Origin: Deltaproteobacteria bacterium
GTDB taxonomy: Bacteria > Myxococcota > Kuafuiibacteriia > Kuafuiibacteriales > Kuafuiibacteriaceae
Length of the DNA: 64,000 nucleotides
Assembly (NCBI GenBank): GCA_016703535.1
Contig: JADJBV010000001.1
Location: 5,570,001 to 5,634,000, forward strand
Reading direction: 5' to 3'
In this document: positions 40,740-49,178 of the stretch, one piece after another
Layout of the letters: every line of letters begins with the position of its first letter
Position numbering within the stretch: the first letter of the stretch is position 1
Position numbers and translations under genes: made by a program
Notes under the pieces: model-generated
Seen by the model: only the letters and a program-made list of their open reading frames with translations
Databases searched by the model: none
Told to the model about the DNA's origin: nothing

Positions 40740-41915
40740 TCACTCCAGCTCGAGCTTCTTGACCAGCTCTTTGCAGGTGACCACGTCGTCTTGAAAGCGA
40801 GGGTTGGGCGCGTCTTTGTTCACCTCACCCGCGCAGGCCACGAAGTCCTTGCAGCGCCCCAAGGTGCGGGTGGTGTCGAGCATCTTGTTCCCGTACATCG
40901 CCAACTTGAAATAGGCGGCACAATACAGCGGATCGAGCTTGATCGTGTTCTCCCACTCGTTGACCGCCTGATCGGGCAGCCCTTTGTCCTCGTAGATCGC
41001 GCCAAGATCGAAGTGGTGGGTGGGGTTGCCGGGATCGAGCTTGATCCGATCGAGGAACTGCTTGATCGCGCCGTCGGTCTTGGCGCACATCTCGTAGGCC
41101 ACGCCCAAGTTCTGGCGTGCGCCCACCGACACCTCGGACTCGTTTTTCTCTCGCAGTGAGGTGATGAAGGACTGGATGGCCTCGCTACAACGGGCGGTCG
41201 CCAGGTACGTGTTGCCCAAGTTGTAGGCGCAGATCGGGTTTTCGGGGTTGATCTCGAGGCAACGCTTGAAGTTCTGCTCGGCCGACTCGTACTTTTTGTC
41301 GGTCAGATCCATGAAGCCCAGGTGGTGGCGAGCGTTGTAGTTGTTGGGCTCGATCTCCAACAAGCGGATCAGCTGGCTGCGGGCCTCTTTGTAGTACTCC
41401 TCCCGGGCCGCGGTGTCCCCCTGGTCCCCGAGGACCGTGCCCCGCCGCATCAAACACATGCCGTAGTTTTCGCGGGCGTCGACGTACCCAGGATCGATCT
41501 CCAGGGCCGCCTTGAACTCGTCGCAGGCCGCGTTGTAGTCCGGCGGGTTGCGCCGAAAGAAGGTGGTGCCCAGGTTGTTGTGGGCCTCAGCGAAGTCCGG
41601 GTTGATGGTCAACGCGTCCTTGAAGTGTTGGGAGGCCACGTCGAGATCGCCGTGGCACCCCAAGGCGATGATCCCCAGGCAGTTGTACGGGTGCTCGAAG
41701 TTTGGGCCGTACTCCAGCGACAGGCGGCACGACTCTTCGGCTTGGGTGCAGTTGCCTTGTTTGAAGTATTCGATGCCCTTGTCGTGTTGTTCGATCGCCA
41801 CCGGGTGCACCGACCTTTCGGTGCAGCTGGCGCAGCGGGTGGCGGCGACCGAAAGGAGGGCCGTGGTCAGCCAGACCCGAGTGGGATGCTTCGTCAGGGG
41901 GCGCAAACGCCTCAT
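40740..41915 (-). CDS. TPR-repeat protein, probably exported
   Basis: A 391-residue protein with an N-terminal hydrophobic segment (about 14-27, LTTALLSVAATRCASC) that may be a signal or lipobox-like start; two Cys follow. The remainder is about nine TPR units: EQHDKGIEYFKQGNCTQAEE, HPYNCLGIIALGCHGDLDVA, AEAHNNLGTTFFRRNPPDYN, and so on to LGAIYEDKGLPDQAVNEW. Many Cys residues are scattered through the repeats, which is unusual for a cytosolic TPR protein and would fit a periplasmic location. Myxococcus Tgl, a TPR lipoprotein needed for type IV pilus secretin assembly, is one possible comparison but is not established. It precedes the FHA gene in a two-gene operon. Confidence 0.82.
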   Translation of the reverse strand: MRRLRPLTKHPTRVWLTTALLSVAATRCASCTERSVHPVAIEQHDKGIEYFKQGNCTQAEESCRLSLEYGPNFEHPYNCLGIIALGCHGDLDVASQHFKDALTINPDFAEAHNNLGTTFFRRNPPDYNAACDEFKAALEIDPGYVDARENYGMCLMRRGTVLGDQGDTAAREEYYKEARSQLIRLLEIEPNNYNARHHLGFMDLTDKKYESAEQNFKRCLEINPENPICAYNLGNTYLATARCSEAIQSFITSLREKNESEVSVGARQNLGVAYEMCAKTDGAIKQFLDRIKLDPGNPTHHFDLGAIYEDKGLPDQAVNEWENTIKLDPLYCAAYFKLAMYGNKMLDTTRTLGRCKDFVACAGEVNKDAPNPRFQDDVVTCKELVKKLELE

Positions 41916-42158
41916 GTTTCGCGTCGACCGAGCAGCGAGTCAACCAGGAGGGCCCCACCTCCCACCTCGACTTACCTCCCACCCCGTGACCCGCTGCACG
42001 CCCAGGCGGTCGGGAGCGCGGCGAAGTCGGCGGCGATCGCGACGGCTCCTGATCCGGACCGACGAAGCTCGAGCTGCGCCAACCCTCGGGGCGACCGGGC
42101 GAGGGCGGGCACAGGCTTGACTCTTGGGGCCTAGGTCGGGAAGCATGCCCGGGCATCT

Positions 42159-42701
42159 ATGCGAAACCCCTGGGCGAAGCGGCTGCTCCTCGGCGCGTTG
42201 GTGGCAGCGGGGGTTGGTCTCTCCACCGAGGCCCAGGCCCAGTACAAAAACGGTCAGATCGGGTTCGAGGCCGGCTACTTCTTCTTGGGGGAAGAGGGCT
42301 TGCTCGATCAACACGCGTTTTTGGTGGCCCTCCGGGGCGCCTATAAGGCGAGCGATCACTGGTGGTTTACGGCGCGGGCGGGGGTGAGTTTTCGAGGTGA
42401 GCCCCAGCTCTCCGAAAAGACGGTCGTGCTCTTTCACCTCACGCCGATCGACGCCCGCTATTACTTCTCCACCGACCGGCTGCGCCCCTTCGTGGGGGTG
42501 ACCAACTCGTTCCAGTTCTTGTTCAACAACTCGACCGACTCGAGCGTGTGGTGGGGGCCCGGGGTGGTCGCCGGCCTGGAGATCTTCTTGCGACGCGACA
42601 TGTTCCTGGGGATCCAAGCGGACACCAGCTGGATGTTCGTCTTCGAGGGCCCCGACGTCCCGATGGTCACCACCACGGCCCAGATCCTATTTTTCCTATG
42701 A
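42159..42701 (+). CDS. Small secreted outer-membrane barrel protein
   Basis: A 180-residue protein with a signal peptide ending AQAQY (about residue 28). The mature chain is a series of short beta strands (IGFEAGYFFLGEEG, WWFTARAGVSFRGE, ARYYFSTDRLRPFVGVTNSF, FLGIQADTSWMFVFEG) and finishes ILFFL, consistent with an 8-stranded OmpA/OmpW-like barrel. The 243-base gap upstream (41916-42158) contains a TTGACT at 42117 and a 12-bp palindrome ATGCCCGGGCAT just before the start; no convincing -10 is seen. Its stop overlaps the next ATG. Confidence 0.75.
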   Translation: MRNPWAKRLLLGALVAAGVGLSTEAQAQYKNGQIGFEAGYFFLGEEGLLDQHAFLVALRGAYKASDHWWFTARAGVSFRGEPQLSEKTVVLFHLTPIDARYYFSTDRLRPFVGVTNSFQFLFNNSTDSSVWWGPGVVAGLEIFLRRDMFLGIQADTSWMFVFEGPDVPMVTTTAQILFFL

Positions 42702-43330
42702 AGTCCTTCTACGCGCTGACCTTCGTGGCCACCTTGGCTTGCGGGAACGGGACCGACTCGGGTTCGGGCACCGGCACCCTCTTCACCACCATCGAGGTCA
42801 CCGGCCGACCCGATGACACCAAGATCGAGCTCGAGCTCTCGGCCCGCGGAAACCCGGTGGTGGGCGCCAACGTCGTCTTCACCGATGTGGATCGGGAACA
42901 AACCGTGACGGCCGAGGGCAAAAACGCCGGGAAATACCAGGCCAATTTCAACGGCTACGCCCGAACCATCCGGGTGCAGGTGACCTCCGGCGAGGACACC
43001 TTGGAGGCCCAACTCCGGGGCCCGGCGCCCCACGTGATCACCCGGCCCCCCAACGACGCCATCGTCCGGCGGGCGGAGTTCGAGGTGCTGGACGTGGAGT
43101 GGGACGCCGACGACGCGGCGGACTCGGTCGAGGTCATCCCCGAAGACGGCGACAAATTGCAGCTGGACCAGGACAACTTCGAGGCCACCTTGCCCCTGGG
43201 CCCCCTGAAAAACGGCAGCCAAAAGCTCTCGGTCGAGCGGGAGACCTCGGTGGACCTGTCGGGCGGGACTGAAGGATCGCGCTTCCGCTCCCGCTACAAG
43301 GTGGACAACCGGTTCACCCTTGAGGGATAA
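42698..43330 (+). CDS. Lipoprotein, beta-rich, unknown function
   Basis: I use the ATG at 42698 (overlapping the previous stop), giving 210 residues with a signal and lipobox-like ATLACGNG (Cys about 15). The mature part is acidic and beta-rich: TIEVTGRPDDTKIELELSAR, VVGANVVFTDVDREQTVTAE and a repeat of Ig-like strand patterns, followed by VEFEVLDVEWDADDAAD-like acidic segments. It may be one or two carboxypeptidase-regulatory or Ig-like domains. It is coupled to the small barrel gene upstream, so an envelope role is likely. Its stop codon contributes to the -10-like hexamer of the next gene. Confidence 0.72.
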   Translation: MKSFYALTFVATLACGNGTDSGSGTGTLFTTIEVTGRPDDTKIELELSARGNPVVGANVVFTDVDREQTVTAEGKNAGKYQANFNGYARTIRVQVTSGEDTLEAQLRGPAPHVITRPPNDAIVRRAEFEVLDVEWDADDAADSVEVIPEDGDKLQLDQDNFEATLPLGPLKNGSQKLSVERETSVDLSGGTEGSRFRSRYKVDNRFTLEG

Positions 43331-43333
43331 AAT
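43328..43333 (+). promoter_or_regulatory. -10-like hexamer TAAAAT, start-proximal
   Basis: TAAAAT (five of six consensus) overlaps the stop of the previous gene and ends 9 bases before the ATG at 43343. No Shine-Dalgarno intervenes. Confidence 0.4.
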
Positions 43334-43342
43334 CGGCCCCGG

Positions 43343-43897
43343 ATGGCGATGCGCCCTGCGATTGACCTCGAGCTTCAGCCACTCCTCAAGGCCCTACGAA
43401 CTCGGCTTGAGGCCCTCTCCGGGGTGGTGATGGAGGTGCGGGATGGCGTGGAGCTGCACCACCGCAACCAAGTTCCGTTTTTGGCCCTGGATATCCGGCG
43501 GGACCACCTGCACCTCGACCTCTGGCTGCCGCTGATCAAGCTGGAAGAGGCCCGGGCCTCCGGCATCGCCCGAGCCCATCCGTTCCTGGAGAACGAGGCG
43601 GTTCGCGTGCGTTTTGAGCGGGCCGAAGACCTGACCAAGGTCGCCCACTGGCTGGAAGAGGCCTATCGCCACGTCCCGGTGCGCACCAAAAAGGCGGCCC
43701 GTCAGGCGGCCGCCGCCAGCAGCGCCAACGGCAAGAAGTCCGAGCCCAAGTCCGGCGGCAAGAGCAACGGCGCCGCCAAAAAAACGGTGGCCAAAAAGGT
43801 CGCCGCCCCGAAGGCCCCCAAGAAGGCCAGCGGCCCCAAACCCGCCGCCAAAAAGGCTGCCCCCAAGAAGGCCAGCGTCAGCAAAGGGCCCCGCTGA
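43343..43897 (+). CDS. Protein with histone-H1-like Lys/Ala/Pro-rich tail
   Basis: A 184-residue cytosolic protein in two parts. Residues 1-113 are a compact alpha/beta domain (RTRLEALSGVVMEVRDGVEL, PFLALDIRRDHLHLDLWLPL, VRVRFERAEDLTKVAHWLEE) that resembles DUF5655/DUF1801-type domains in outline. Residues about 115-184 are almost entirely Lys, Ala, Pro, Ser and Gly with tandem KAAPKK- and KKVAAPKAPKK-like elements, as in histone H1, bacterial HctB-like and AlgP-like tails. Such tails bind DNA or RNA non-specifically. Inference: a nucleoid- or RNA-associated protein. It has its own -10-like hexamer and lies 3 bases before the FHA sigma-54 activator gene. Confidence 0.75.
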   Translation: MAMRPAIDLELQPLLKALRTRLEALSGVVMEVRDGVELHHRNQVPFLALDIRRDHLHLDLWLPLIKLEEARASGIARAHPFLENEAVRVRFERAEDLTKVAHWLEEAYRHVPVRTKKAARQAAAASSANGKKSEPKSGGKSNGAAKKTVAKKVAAPKAPKKASGPKPAAKKAAPKKASVSKGPR

Positions 43898-43900
43898 GCG

Positions 43901-45232
43901 ATGAGCAAGGCGACGGTCCCCCACCTCACCGCGTCGGCGCCGGTCAAATCCCTCACCGTTCGAGTCGTCAAAGGTCCGGACGCAGGTCGGGCCCACGAGG
44001 CCAGCGGGCATCAGCTGACCATCGGCACCGCCACCGACAACGATCTGATCCTGGGTGACGAGACCGTCTCCCGTTATCACCTGCAGCTGCAGCACCTGGG
44101 CGATCGGATCTTGGCCCAAGACCTGGGCTCGACCAACGGCACGGTCTCGGGCTCCATCGCCATCGAACGGGCCACCATCACGCCGGGCACGGTGTTGAGC
44201 CTCGGCAAGACCCAGATCCGCATCGACGACGGCGCCGTGGTCGAGATGGAGTTGGCGGCCGAGGAGCAGATCGGCAACGTCCGCGGTCGTTCGCCGGCGA
44301 TGCGCAACCTGTTGGCGAGGGTCGAGAAGATCGCCCGCTCCGACGCCTCGGTGTTGCTCGGCGGCGAAACCGGCGTCGGCAAAGAGGTGGTGGCCCGAGC
44401 GATCCACGAGCTCAGCCAACGCGCCGATGGCCCCTTCGAGACCGTCGACTGCGGCGCTTTGAGCCCGACCTTGGTGGCCAGCGAGTTGTTCGGCCACGAA
44501 AAAGGCTCCTTCACCGGGGCCGATCGGGAGCGAGACGGCGCCTTTCAGCGGGCCAGCGGGGGCACGCTCTTTTTGGACGAAATCGGAGAGCTCCCGCCCA
44601 GCCTCCAGACCGCCTTGCTCGGCGCTCTGGAGCGGCGGGTGATCCGTCGGGTGGGCGGCGACAAGGCGATCCCGATCGACGTACGGGTGGTCTGTGCGAC
44701 CCATCGAGATCTCCGCTCCGAGGTCAACAGCGAGAGCTTCCGCCAAGATCTCTACTACCGAATTGCGGTGGTGGTGCTGCGCATCCCTCCGCTCCGCGAG
44801 CGGATCGAAGATATCCCGCTGCTGGTCGAGCACTTCTTGCACGAGGCCGGGCACTCCGGGCCCGTGGAAGAGCTCTTCCCCCCCGGAGCGATGGCGGGGT
44901 TGGTGCGGCACCGCTGGCCCGGCAACGTCCGGGAGCTCCGCAACTTCGTGGAGGCCGCCTTGGCCATCGGCGAAGCGCCGACCTTGGACGGTGAGCTGGC
45001 GCCGAGCGTAAGTTCAGGGGCCGGCGAAGGCATGTTCACCGCGGGTGCCCTCTCCCAGCTGTTGCCGTCGAGCTACAAGGCGGCCCGGGCCCAGGTGCTG
45101 GACAACTTCGATCGGCTCTACCTTCGTGCCCTCCTCGACCGCTGCGAAGACAACGTGTCCGAAGCGGCTCGCCGCTCCGAGATCCACCGCAGCTACCTGA
45201 ACCTCATGTTGAAGCGGCACCACTTCCGCTGA
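43901..45232 (+). CDS. FHA-domain sigma-54-dependent transcriptional activator
   Basis: A 443-residue bacterial enhancer-binding protein. The N-terminal FHA domain (about 20-100; LTIGTATDNDLILGDETVSR, LGSTNGTVSG) replaces the usual receiver, so activation is expected through Ser/Thr phosphorylation. The AAA+ domain (about 127-340) has Walker A GETGVGKE, Walker B GGTLFLDEIGELP, and the sigma-54 contact loop GSFTGA (canonical GAFTGA, with Ser for Ala). An FIS-type helix-turn-helix closes the protein (about 408-440, DNVSEAARRSEIHRSYLNLM). The convergent gene at 45259-47178 encodes a Ser/Thr kinase, a plausible partner. Such FHA activators are a Myxococcota speciality. Confidence 0.94.
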   Translation: MSKATVPHLTASAPVKSLTVRVVKGPDAGRAHEASGHQLTIGTATDNDLILGDETVSRYHLQLQHLGDRILAQDLGSTNGTVSGSIAIERATITPGTVLSLGKTQIRIDDGAVVEMELAAEEQIGNVRGRSPAMRNLLARVEKIARSDASVLLGGETGVGKEVVARAIHELSQRADGPFETVDCGALSPTLVASELFGHEKGSFTGADRERDGAFQRASGGTLFLDEIGELPPSLQTALLGALERRVIRRVGGDKAIPIDVRVVCATHRDLRSEVNSESFRQDLYYRIAVVVLRIPPLRERIEDIPLLVEHFLHEAGHSGPVEELFPPGAMAGLVRHRWPGNVRELRNFVEAALAIGEAPTLDGELAPSVSSGAGEGMFTAGALSQLLPSSYKAARAQVLDNFDRLYLRALLDRCEDNVSEAARRSEIHRSYLNLMLKRHHFR

Positions 45233-45258
45233 GCCACCGGCCCAATTTCATCGCCCAC

Positions 45259-47178
45259 TCAAGGTTGGGAGCGAAGTTCGGCTACGAAGCCGCGGATCCG
45301 GCGGGCCACCACCAATCTTTCGTTTGGATCTTTGGCCTCGTGGGCGGCGACCCGTAGATCGATCAACCTCCGATCCAAGGAGGCCGGCTCGGGGCTGCCC
45401 GGCCGACTCAAGATCTGACGCAAGAGCTCCTCCAGGGCCGCCAGCTCAGCCTCCAAGGCGGCGGGCTCCACCCGGAAAGCCTCGATCGCGGTCAAAAGGC
45501 GAAGCTCAGCCCCGGTCCGGGCCGCGCCCTCCGCCCGACGCCACGCTTGGAGGGCGGTTCGAGCGGCCGGATCCAAGCTGAGGTCCGAGGCCCGAAGTTG
45601 TTTGGCCTTCAAGGCCTGCTCCACCTTGAGCGCGGGTGGATCGGCCTCCGGGCGGGCGCCGATCCGCCGGGGACGCCGCCCTTCGTTGGTCCTCCCCCGC
45701 CCTTCCTCCGCCGGCAGCGGATCGATGGCGATCGGCTCGAGCTCGTCGACCCCGGGGGGATCGGCGGCCCGAGGCGAAACGACCGGCCCCGCCGTGGAGC
45801 TGGCCGTGACCCCCAACGCCGGGGACAGGTCGGCCCGGGGAGCGATCGACGACGGCGGGGGGCGCCGCAGCGAGATGCCCAGGCCGATCCCCAGGCCCAA
45901 CATCAACACAAACGCCAAGATCCCGACCGACCAGGGAAAAGGCCGCTGGGTGAAGGCGACCACCCGGGTCGCGCCGACCGGCTCCGGGATCAGCCGGGTC
46001 CCCGGGAGGGTGGTGGGATCGACCGCCCGGGTGATCGCGTTGTCGGCCAGGGCACCCCGCCCGGACAACGCGGTCGGAGGCAAAGGAGGCTCCACCGACT
46101 CGGCATGGACCACCGCGGTCGCGGCTTCGGCCGAGGCCACACCGTTCGAGGCCGTGGCCCAAGAAGGATCCCGCGGCGGCGGCGGCCGGACGATCGAAGA
46201 AAATCGGCGCACCGGCTGATCGCCCCCCAAAGACTCGAGGAGCTGGAGATCGAAGAGATCGCCGACGGGGTGGGCCGCCCGTTGAGCGTTCGGCCGGAGG
46301 CGCTCCATCAGCTCTCTCAAAGACACCCGCGGATCTTTGGCCAGGTGGTCCCGCAGCTCGATCCACAACGCTTCCCCCAAAGCGTCAGCGCTGGGATACC
46401 GCTGCTCCGGGCGGAGCCGCAGACAACGGCCGATGACGGTCGCGACCCCAGGCGGCACCCGCGGATCGAGGGCCACACTTTCGCCGGCGTAAGCCCGAGC
46501 CCGCACGTTGGCGTCGGCGATCGGGCTCTCGCCCGCCAACAACCAATGGAGCAGACAACCCGCCGAAAAGAGATCGGTTCGGGCCTCGACCGGCGCCCCC
46601 ATCGCTTGTTCGGGGGCCATGAAGGCGGCGGTCCCCTTGGTGAAGCCAACCTTGGTGATCTGCGCGCGGCGCAAGGCGTAGGCGATGCCAAAGTCTCCGA
46701 GCTTCACGTCTCCGGCGTAAGAGACCAGGACGTTGTTGGCGGTGACGTCTCGATGCACCAACCCCAGCGGCCGCCCCTCTCGATCGGTGGCCCGGTGCAC
46801 GTAGGCCAGCCCGTTGGCCAACTCCCGCACCAGGTACAGGGCCAGAGGCACCGACAAGGGTTGGCCCTGGCGCCGCTCCATGACGTCGGTGAGGCTGAGG
46901 CCGTCGACGTACTCCAGGACCTGGAAGGGCCGCTCGTCCAGCACCCCGAAGTCCAGCAGCGTGATCAGGTTGGGGTGGCTGAGTTGGCTGGCGATCTTGG
47001 CTTCGTCGAAGAAAGAACTTCGGAGTGAGGGATCTTGGGCCCAGCCAGGCAAAAGCCTCTTCAACGCCACCCGGCGCTCCAGCCCATCCGGTCCGGGGAG
47101 CAGCGCTTCGTAGACCTCGGCCGTACCCCCGCGCTTGATCAAGCGCTGAGCTCGGTAACGCGCAGGCAAGGCCGGCAC
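45259..47178 (-). CDS. Membrane Ser/Thr protein kinase
   Basis: A Pkn-type kinase (about 5-285 of 639): Gly-rich loop KRGGTAEVYEA, catalytic Lys in VALKRL, HRD loop VHRDVTANNVLV, DFG in KLGDFGIAYAL, and APEQ. A variable linker, one membrane segment (about 408-427, WSVGILAFVLMLGLGIGL) and an extracytoplasmic helical C-terminus (about 500-639) follow. I use GTG 47178, because an extended -10 (TGCTATGAC) ends 6 bases before it; GTG 47235 would add 19 residues and is the alternative. It converges on the FHA sigma-54 activator gene 26 bases away. The C-terminal helices may be a sensor for envelope signals. Confidence 0.92.
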   Translation of the reverse strand: MPALPARYRAQRLIKRGGTAEVYEALLPGPDGLERRVALKRLLPGWAQDPSLRSSFFDEAKIASQLSHPNLITLLDFGVLDERPFQVLEYVDGLSLTDVMERRQGQPLSVPLALYLVRELANGLAYVHRATDREGRPLGLVHRDVTANNVLVSYAGDVKLGDFGIAYALRRAQITKVGFTKGTAAFMAPEQAMGAPVEARTDLFSAGCLLHWLLAGESPIADANVRARAYAGESVALDPRVPPGVATVIGRCLRLRPEQRYPSADALGEALWIELRDHLAKDPRVSLRELMERLRPNAQRAAHPVGDLFDLQLLESLGGDQPVRRFSSIVRPPPPRDPSWATASNGVASAEAATAVVHAESVEPPLPPTALSGRGALADNAITRAVDPTTLPGTRLIPEPVGATRVVAFTQRPFPWSVGILAFVLMLGLGIGLGISLRRPPPSSIAPRADLSPALGVTASSTAGPVVSPRAADPPGVDELEPIAIDPLPAEEGRGRTNEGRRPRRIGARPEADPPALKVEQALKAKQLRASDLSLDPAARTALQAWRRAEGAARTGAELRLLTAIEAFRVEPAALEAELAALEELLRQILSRPGSPEPASLDRRLIDLRVAAHEAKDPNERLVVARRIRGFVAELRSQP

Positions 47179-47184
47179 CCGCCA

Positions 47185-47193
47185 GTCATAGCA
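47185..47193 (-). promoter_or_regulatory. Extended -10 TGC-TATGAC, start-proximal
   Basis: On the minus strand TGnTATGAC ends 6 bases before the chosen GTG of the kinase gene. It is the reason for preferring the start at 47178. Confidence 0.4.
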
Positions 47194-47263
47194 GACCCCG
47201 GGCGGGTCATCATCCCCAACCCGGAGGGCACCCACTCGTCGGTTGGAGCCCCTGGCCGCCGCC

Positions 47264-47272
47264 TGTTAACCT
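47264..47272 (+). promoter_or_regulatory. Extended -10-like TGT-TAACCT, start-proximal
   Basis: TGnTAACCT ends 6 bases before ATG 47279; TTGGAG lies 18 bases upstream (47243-47248) as a possible -35. The same nonamer precedes pilT. Confidence 0.5.
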
Positions 47273-47278
47273 CGTGGG

Positions 47279-49123
47279 ATGGCCAGGCGGACCTTCGCGT
47301 TCGTCGCGCTCTTGGTGGTCTCCGCCTGCGCGCCCCGCGGGATCCGGGTGTTGGCCGAAATGCCGCCCGAAGTTGAATGGCTCGGCCTCTTGTTCCTCGA
47401 CGCGAACGGGCGGGTCACGGCCAGCACCGGCTTGATGCGGAAGACGGCGGGAGAGGGGGTGGACCACCTTCACCAAATGTCGCTGGGAGACGCGGAACGG
47501 ATGGTCCTGGTCGGCGTCAAAGAAGATGATCTCCGGACGTCGTTGACGTTCCCTGGCGACGAGCAGCTCCTCCTCGATGGGCGCCTCGCCTTGGCCGCCC
47601 CCAACGATCCACTCCTACCGATCGTTTGGGCGGCCGCGGGCCCGGCCCAAGAAGATCCGGCTTTTTTGCGCGCCGAAATCGCCCCCGAGGTGACCGCCCC
47701 CTGGTTGCCCGCGTGTCCAAGGCTGCTCTCCGATCAACCCGATCCCCGAGTCCGCTTCGGCACCAACACCGGCCTTTTTTGTCCGGCCAGCGCCACCCAG
47801 ATGGGCTGCCGACTGGACGCCGATCTGCGCGGCTGCCTCACCAAACCGCCCCCCGAGTTGATCTTGAACGGCCGCGGCGCCTTGCAGCAACGCGGCCTGG
47901 GCTCCGAGTGCCGCAACGTCACGCCCCGGGAGGGCGCCCAGCTCAGCTTCCGCTGCTACAGCGGCGCCGAAGAGCAGGCCGATCTCTACCTTCCGCCGAT
48001 GCCCGAGCCCTTCATCGTCGATCGAACCACGCTGGTGGCGGTCGCCGATCCCACCCAACGTCTGGCCCCGATCAGTCGGCCTCTTTCGGGCCATCTGCGC
48101 GCCGTGGTTGCGCCCCGCGGTTGCCCAACCGATCCGGTGATCGTGCTGCGCCAAGAGGACCCCTTCGAACATTGTGGCCCCACCGGCGGCGTCTTGATCT
48201 TCGTCGACTCGGTGGATTTGTCGATCACCGCCACCGTCACCCTCACCGTCCCCTGCATGAACCAACTGGCGCCCGACCCCAGCGGCCCCGGCTTCTTCGG
48301 GGTGTCGGGACGCCCGGTGACCGTCACCCACTTCGATTGTCGCGGGCGACCCGACGCCACCTATCGCCCCGCCGAAGTTTTGGCCAACGACCTCGAGGTC
48401 CGAGCGGTGACCTTGGCGGCTCGGGCCTCCAACCGGGAGGAGACCGATCTGATCGTGGGGACCCGGCGAGTGGCCGAAGATCCAGGCTGGTTTTGGGTCT
48501 TCGACACCGTCGAGCGCCGCTTCGCCGATCCGGTCGCCGTCGAAATGGGCGGCGAGATCATGTCGATGGCCAGCTTGGGACCCGACTCCTTGGTGCTCGG
48601 GGTCCGGGCCTTGGGGGACGACACCGGCGTGCGCCTGCACTTCACCCAATACGCGGCCGACTCACCGCGATGGGTCCAACTCGCGAACGGCGCGACCATC
48701 GCCGAAAAGACGCCGCACTTCTTGGTGGCCCATCAAGGCTACGTCATCGCCGGCAGCGCTTCGGGCACCACCCAAGGGATCCCGACCCTGCGCACCGCCC
48801 AGCGGACCGCCAGCGGCCCCGAATATCTCGACAGCAGCGCCGATTGGATGGGGTACGGCTCGACCTCGACGGGCATCCCATGGCCGAACTCCCCGTACGT
48901 GTTGTTGCCGACGACCGCCGAAGCGCTCCCGCGAGAGGAAGAGCCGCTGCCGCGCACCGTGGCCGGGCTCTTCGATCCGCGGGATCAACACTTCCTCCCG
49001 GGGCGGGCCGATCTCGGCTACGGGCCGGTCAGCGCTGCGGCGGCCGATCGAAGCGGAGCGGTCTGGATGACCCTCACCTGGACGGGGGAACTCTTCCGGA
49101 TCCGAGCCCGCCCCACCCCTTGA
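47279..49123 (+). CDS. Lipoprotein with propeller-like repeats, paralogue A of a tandem pair
   Basis: Unknown function, 614 residues. The signal has a canonical lipobox VVSAC (Cys 17). The mature protein is beta-rich, with recurring patterns that may form a propeller: VTHFDCRGRPDATYRPAEV, DLIVGTRRVAEDPGWFWVFD, SLGPDSLVLGVRALGDDTG, and a closing GYGPVSAAAADRSGAVWMTL. Paired Cys residues through the first 300 positions suggest disulfides. The following gene (49179-51026) is colinear with it. The genomic neighbour on the minus strand is a Ser/Thr kinase. A start-proximal extended -10 lies before the ATG. Confidence 0.8.
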   Translation: MARRTFAFVALLVVSACAPRGIRVLAEMPPEVEWLGLLFLDANGRVTASTGLMRKTAGEGVDHLHQMSLGDAERMVLVGVKEDDLRTSLTFPGDEQLLLDGRLALAAPNDPLLPIVWAAAGPAQEDPAFLRAEIAPEVTAPWLPACPRLLSDQPDPRVRFGTNTGLFCPASATQMGCRLDADLRGCLTKPPPELILNGRGALQQRGLGSECRNVTPREGAQLSFRCYSGAEEQADLYLPPMPEPFIVDRTTLVAVADPTQRLAPISRPLSGHLRAVVAPRGCPTDPVIVLRQEDPFEHCGPTGGVLIFVDSVDLSITATVTLTVPCMNQLAPDPSGPGFFGVSGRPVTVTHFDCRGRPDATYRPAEVLANDLEVRAVTLAARASNREETDLIVGTRRVAEDPGWFWVFDTVERRFADPVAVEMGGEIMSMASLGPDSLVLGVRALGDDTGVRLHFTQYAADSPRWVQLANGATIAEKTPHFLVAHQGYVIAGSASGTTQGIPTLRTAQRTASGPEYLDSSADWMGYGSTSTGIPWPNSPYVLLPTTAEALPREEEPLPRTVAGLFDPRDQHFLPGRADLGYGPVSAAAADRSGAVWMTLTWTGELFRIRARPTP

Positions 49124-49160
49124 GCGGCAACCAACCCTCCCGCCCCTCACGACACGACCG

Positions 49161-49169
49161 TGTTAAGAT
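49161..49169 (+). promoter_or_regulatory. Extended -10 TGT-TAAGAT, start-proximal
   Basis: TGnTAAGAT (-10 with five of six consensus) ends 9 bases before the TTG at 49179. It indicates that paralogue B can be transcribed on its own. Confidence 0.5.
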
Positions 49170-49178
49170 CCGGCCGGT

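Noticed and set aside
42145..42156. The 12-bp palindrome ATGCCCGGGCAT next to the start of the small barrel gene
   Set aside because: GC-rich palindromes of this size are common here, and no second copy or promoter context supports an operator.
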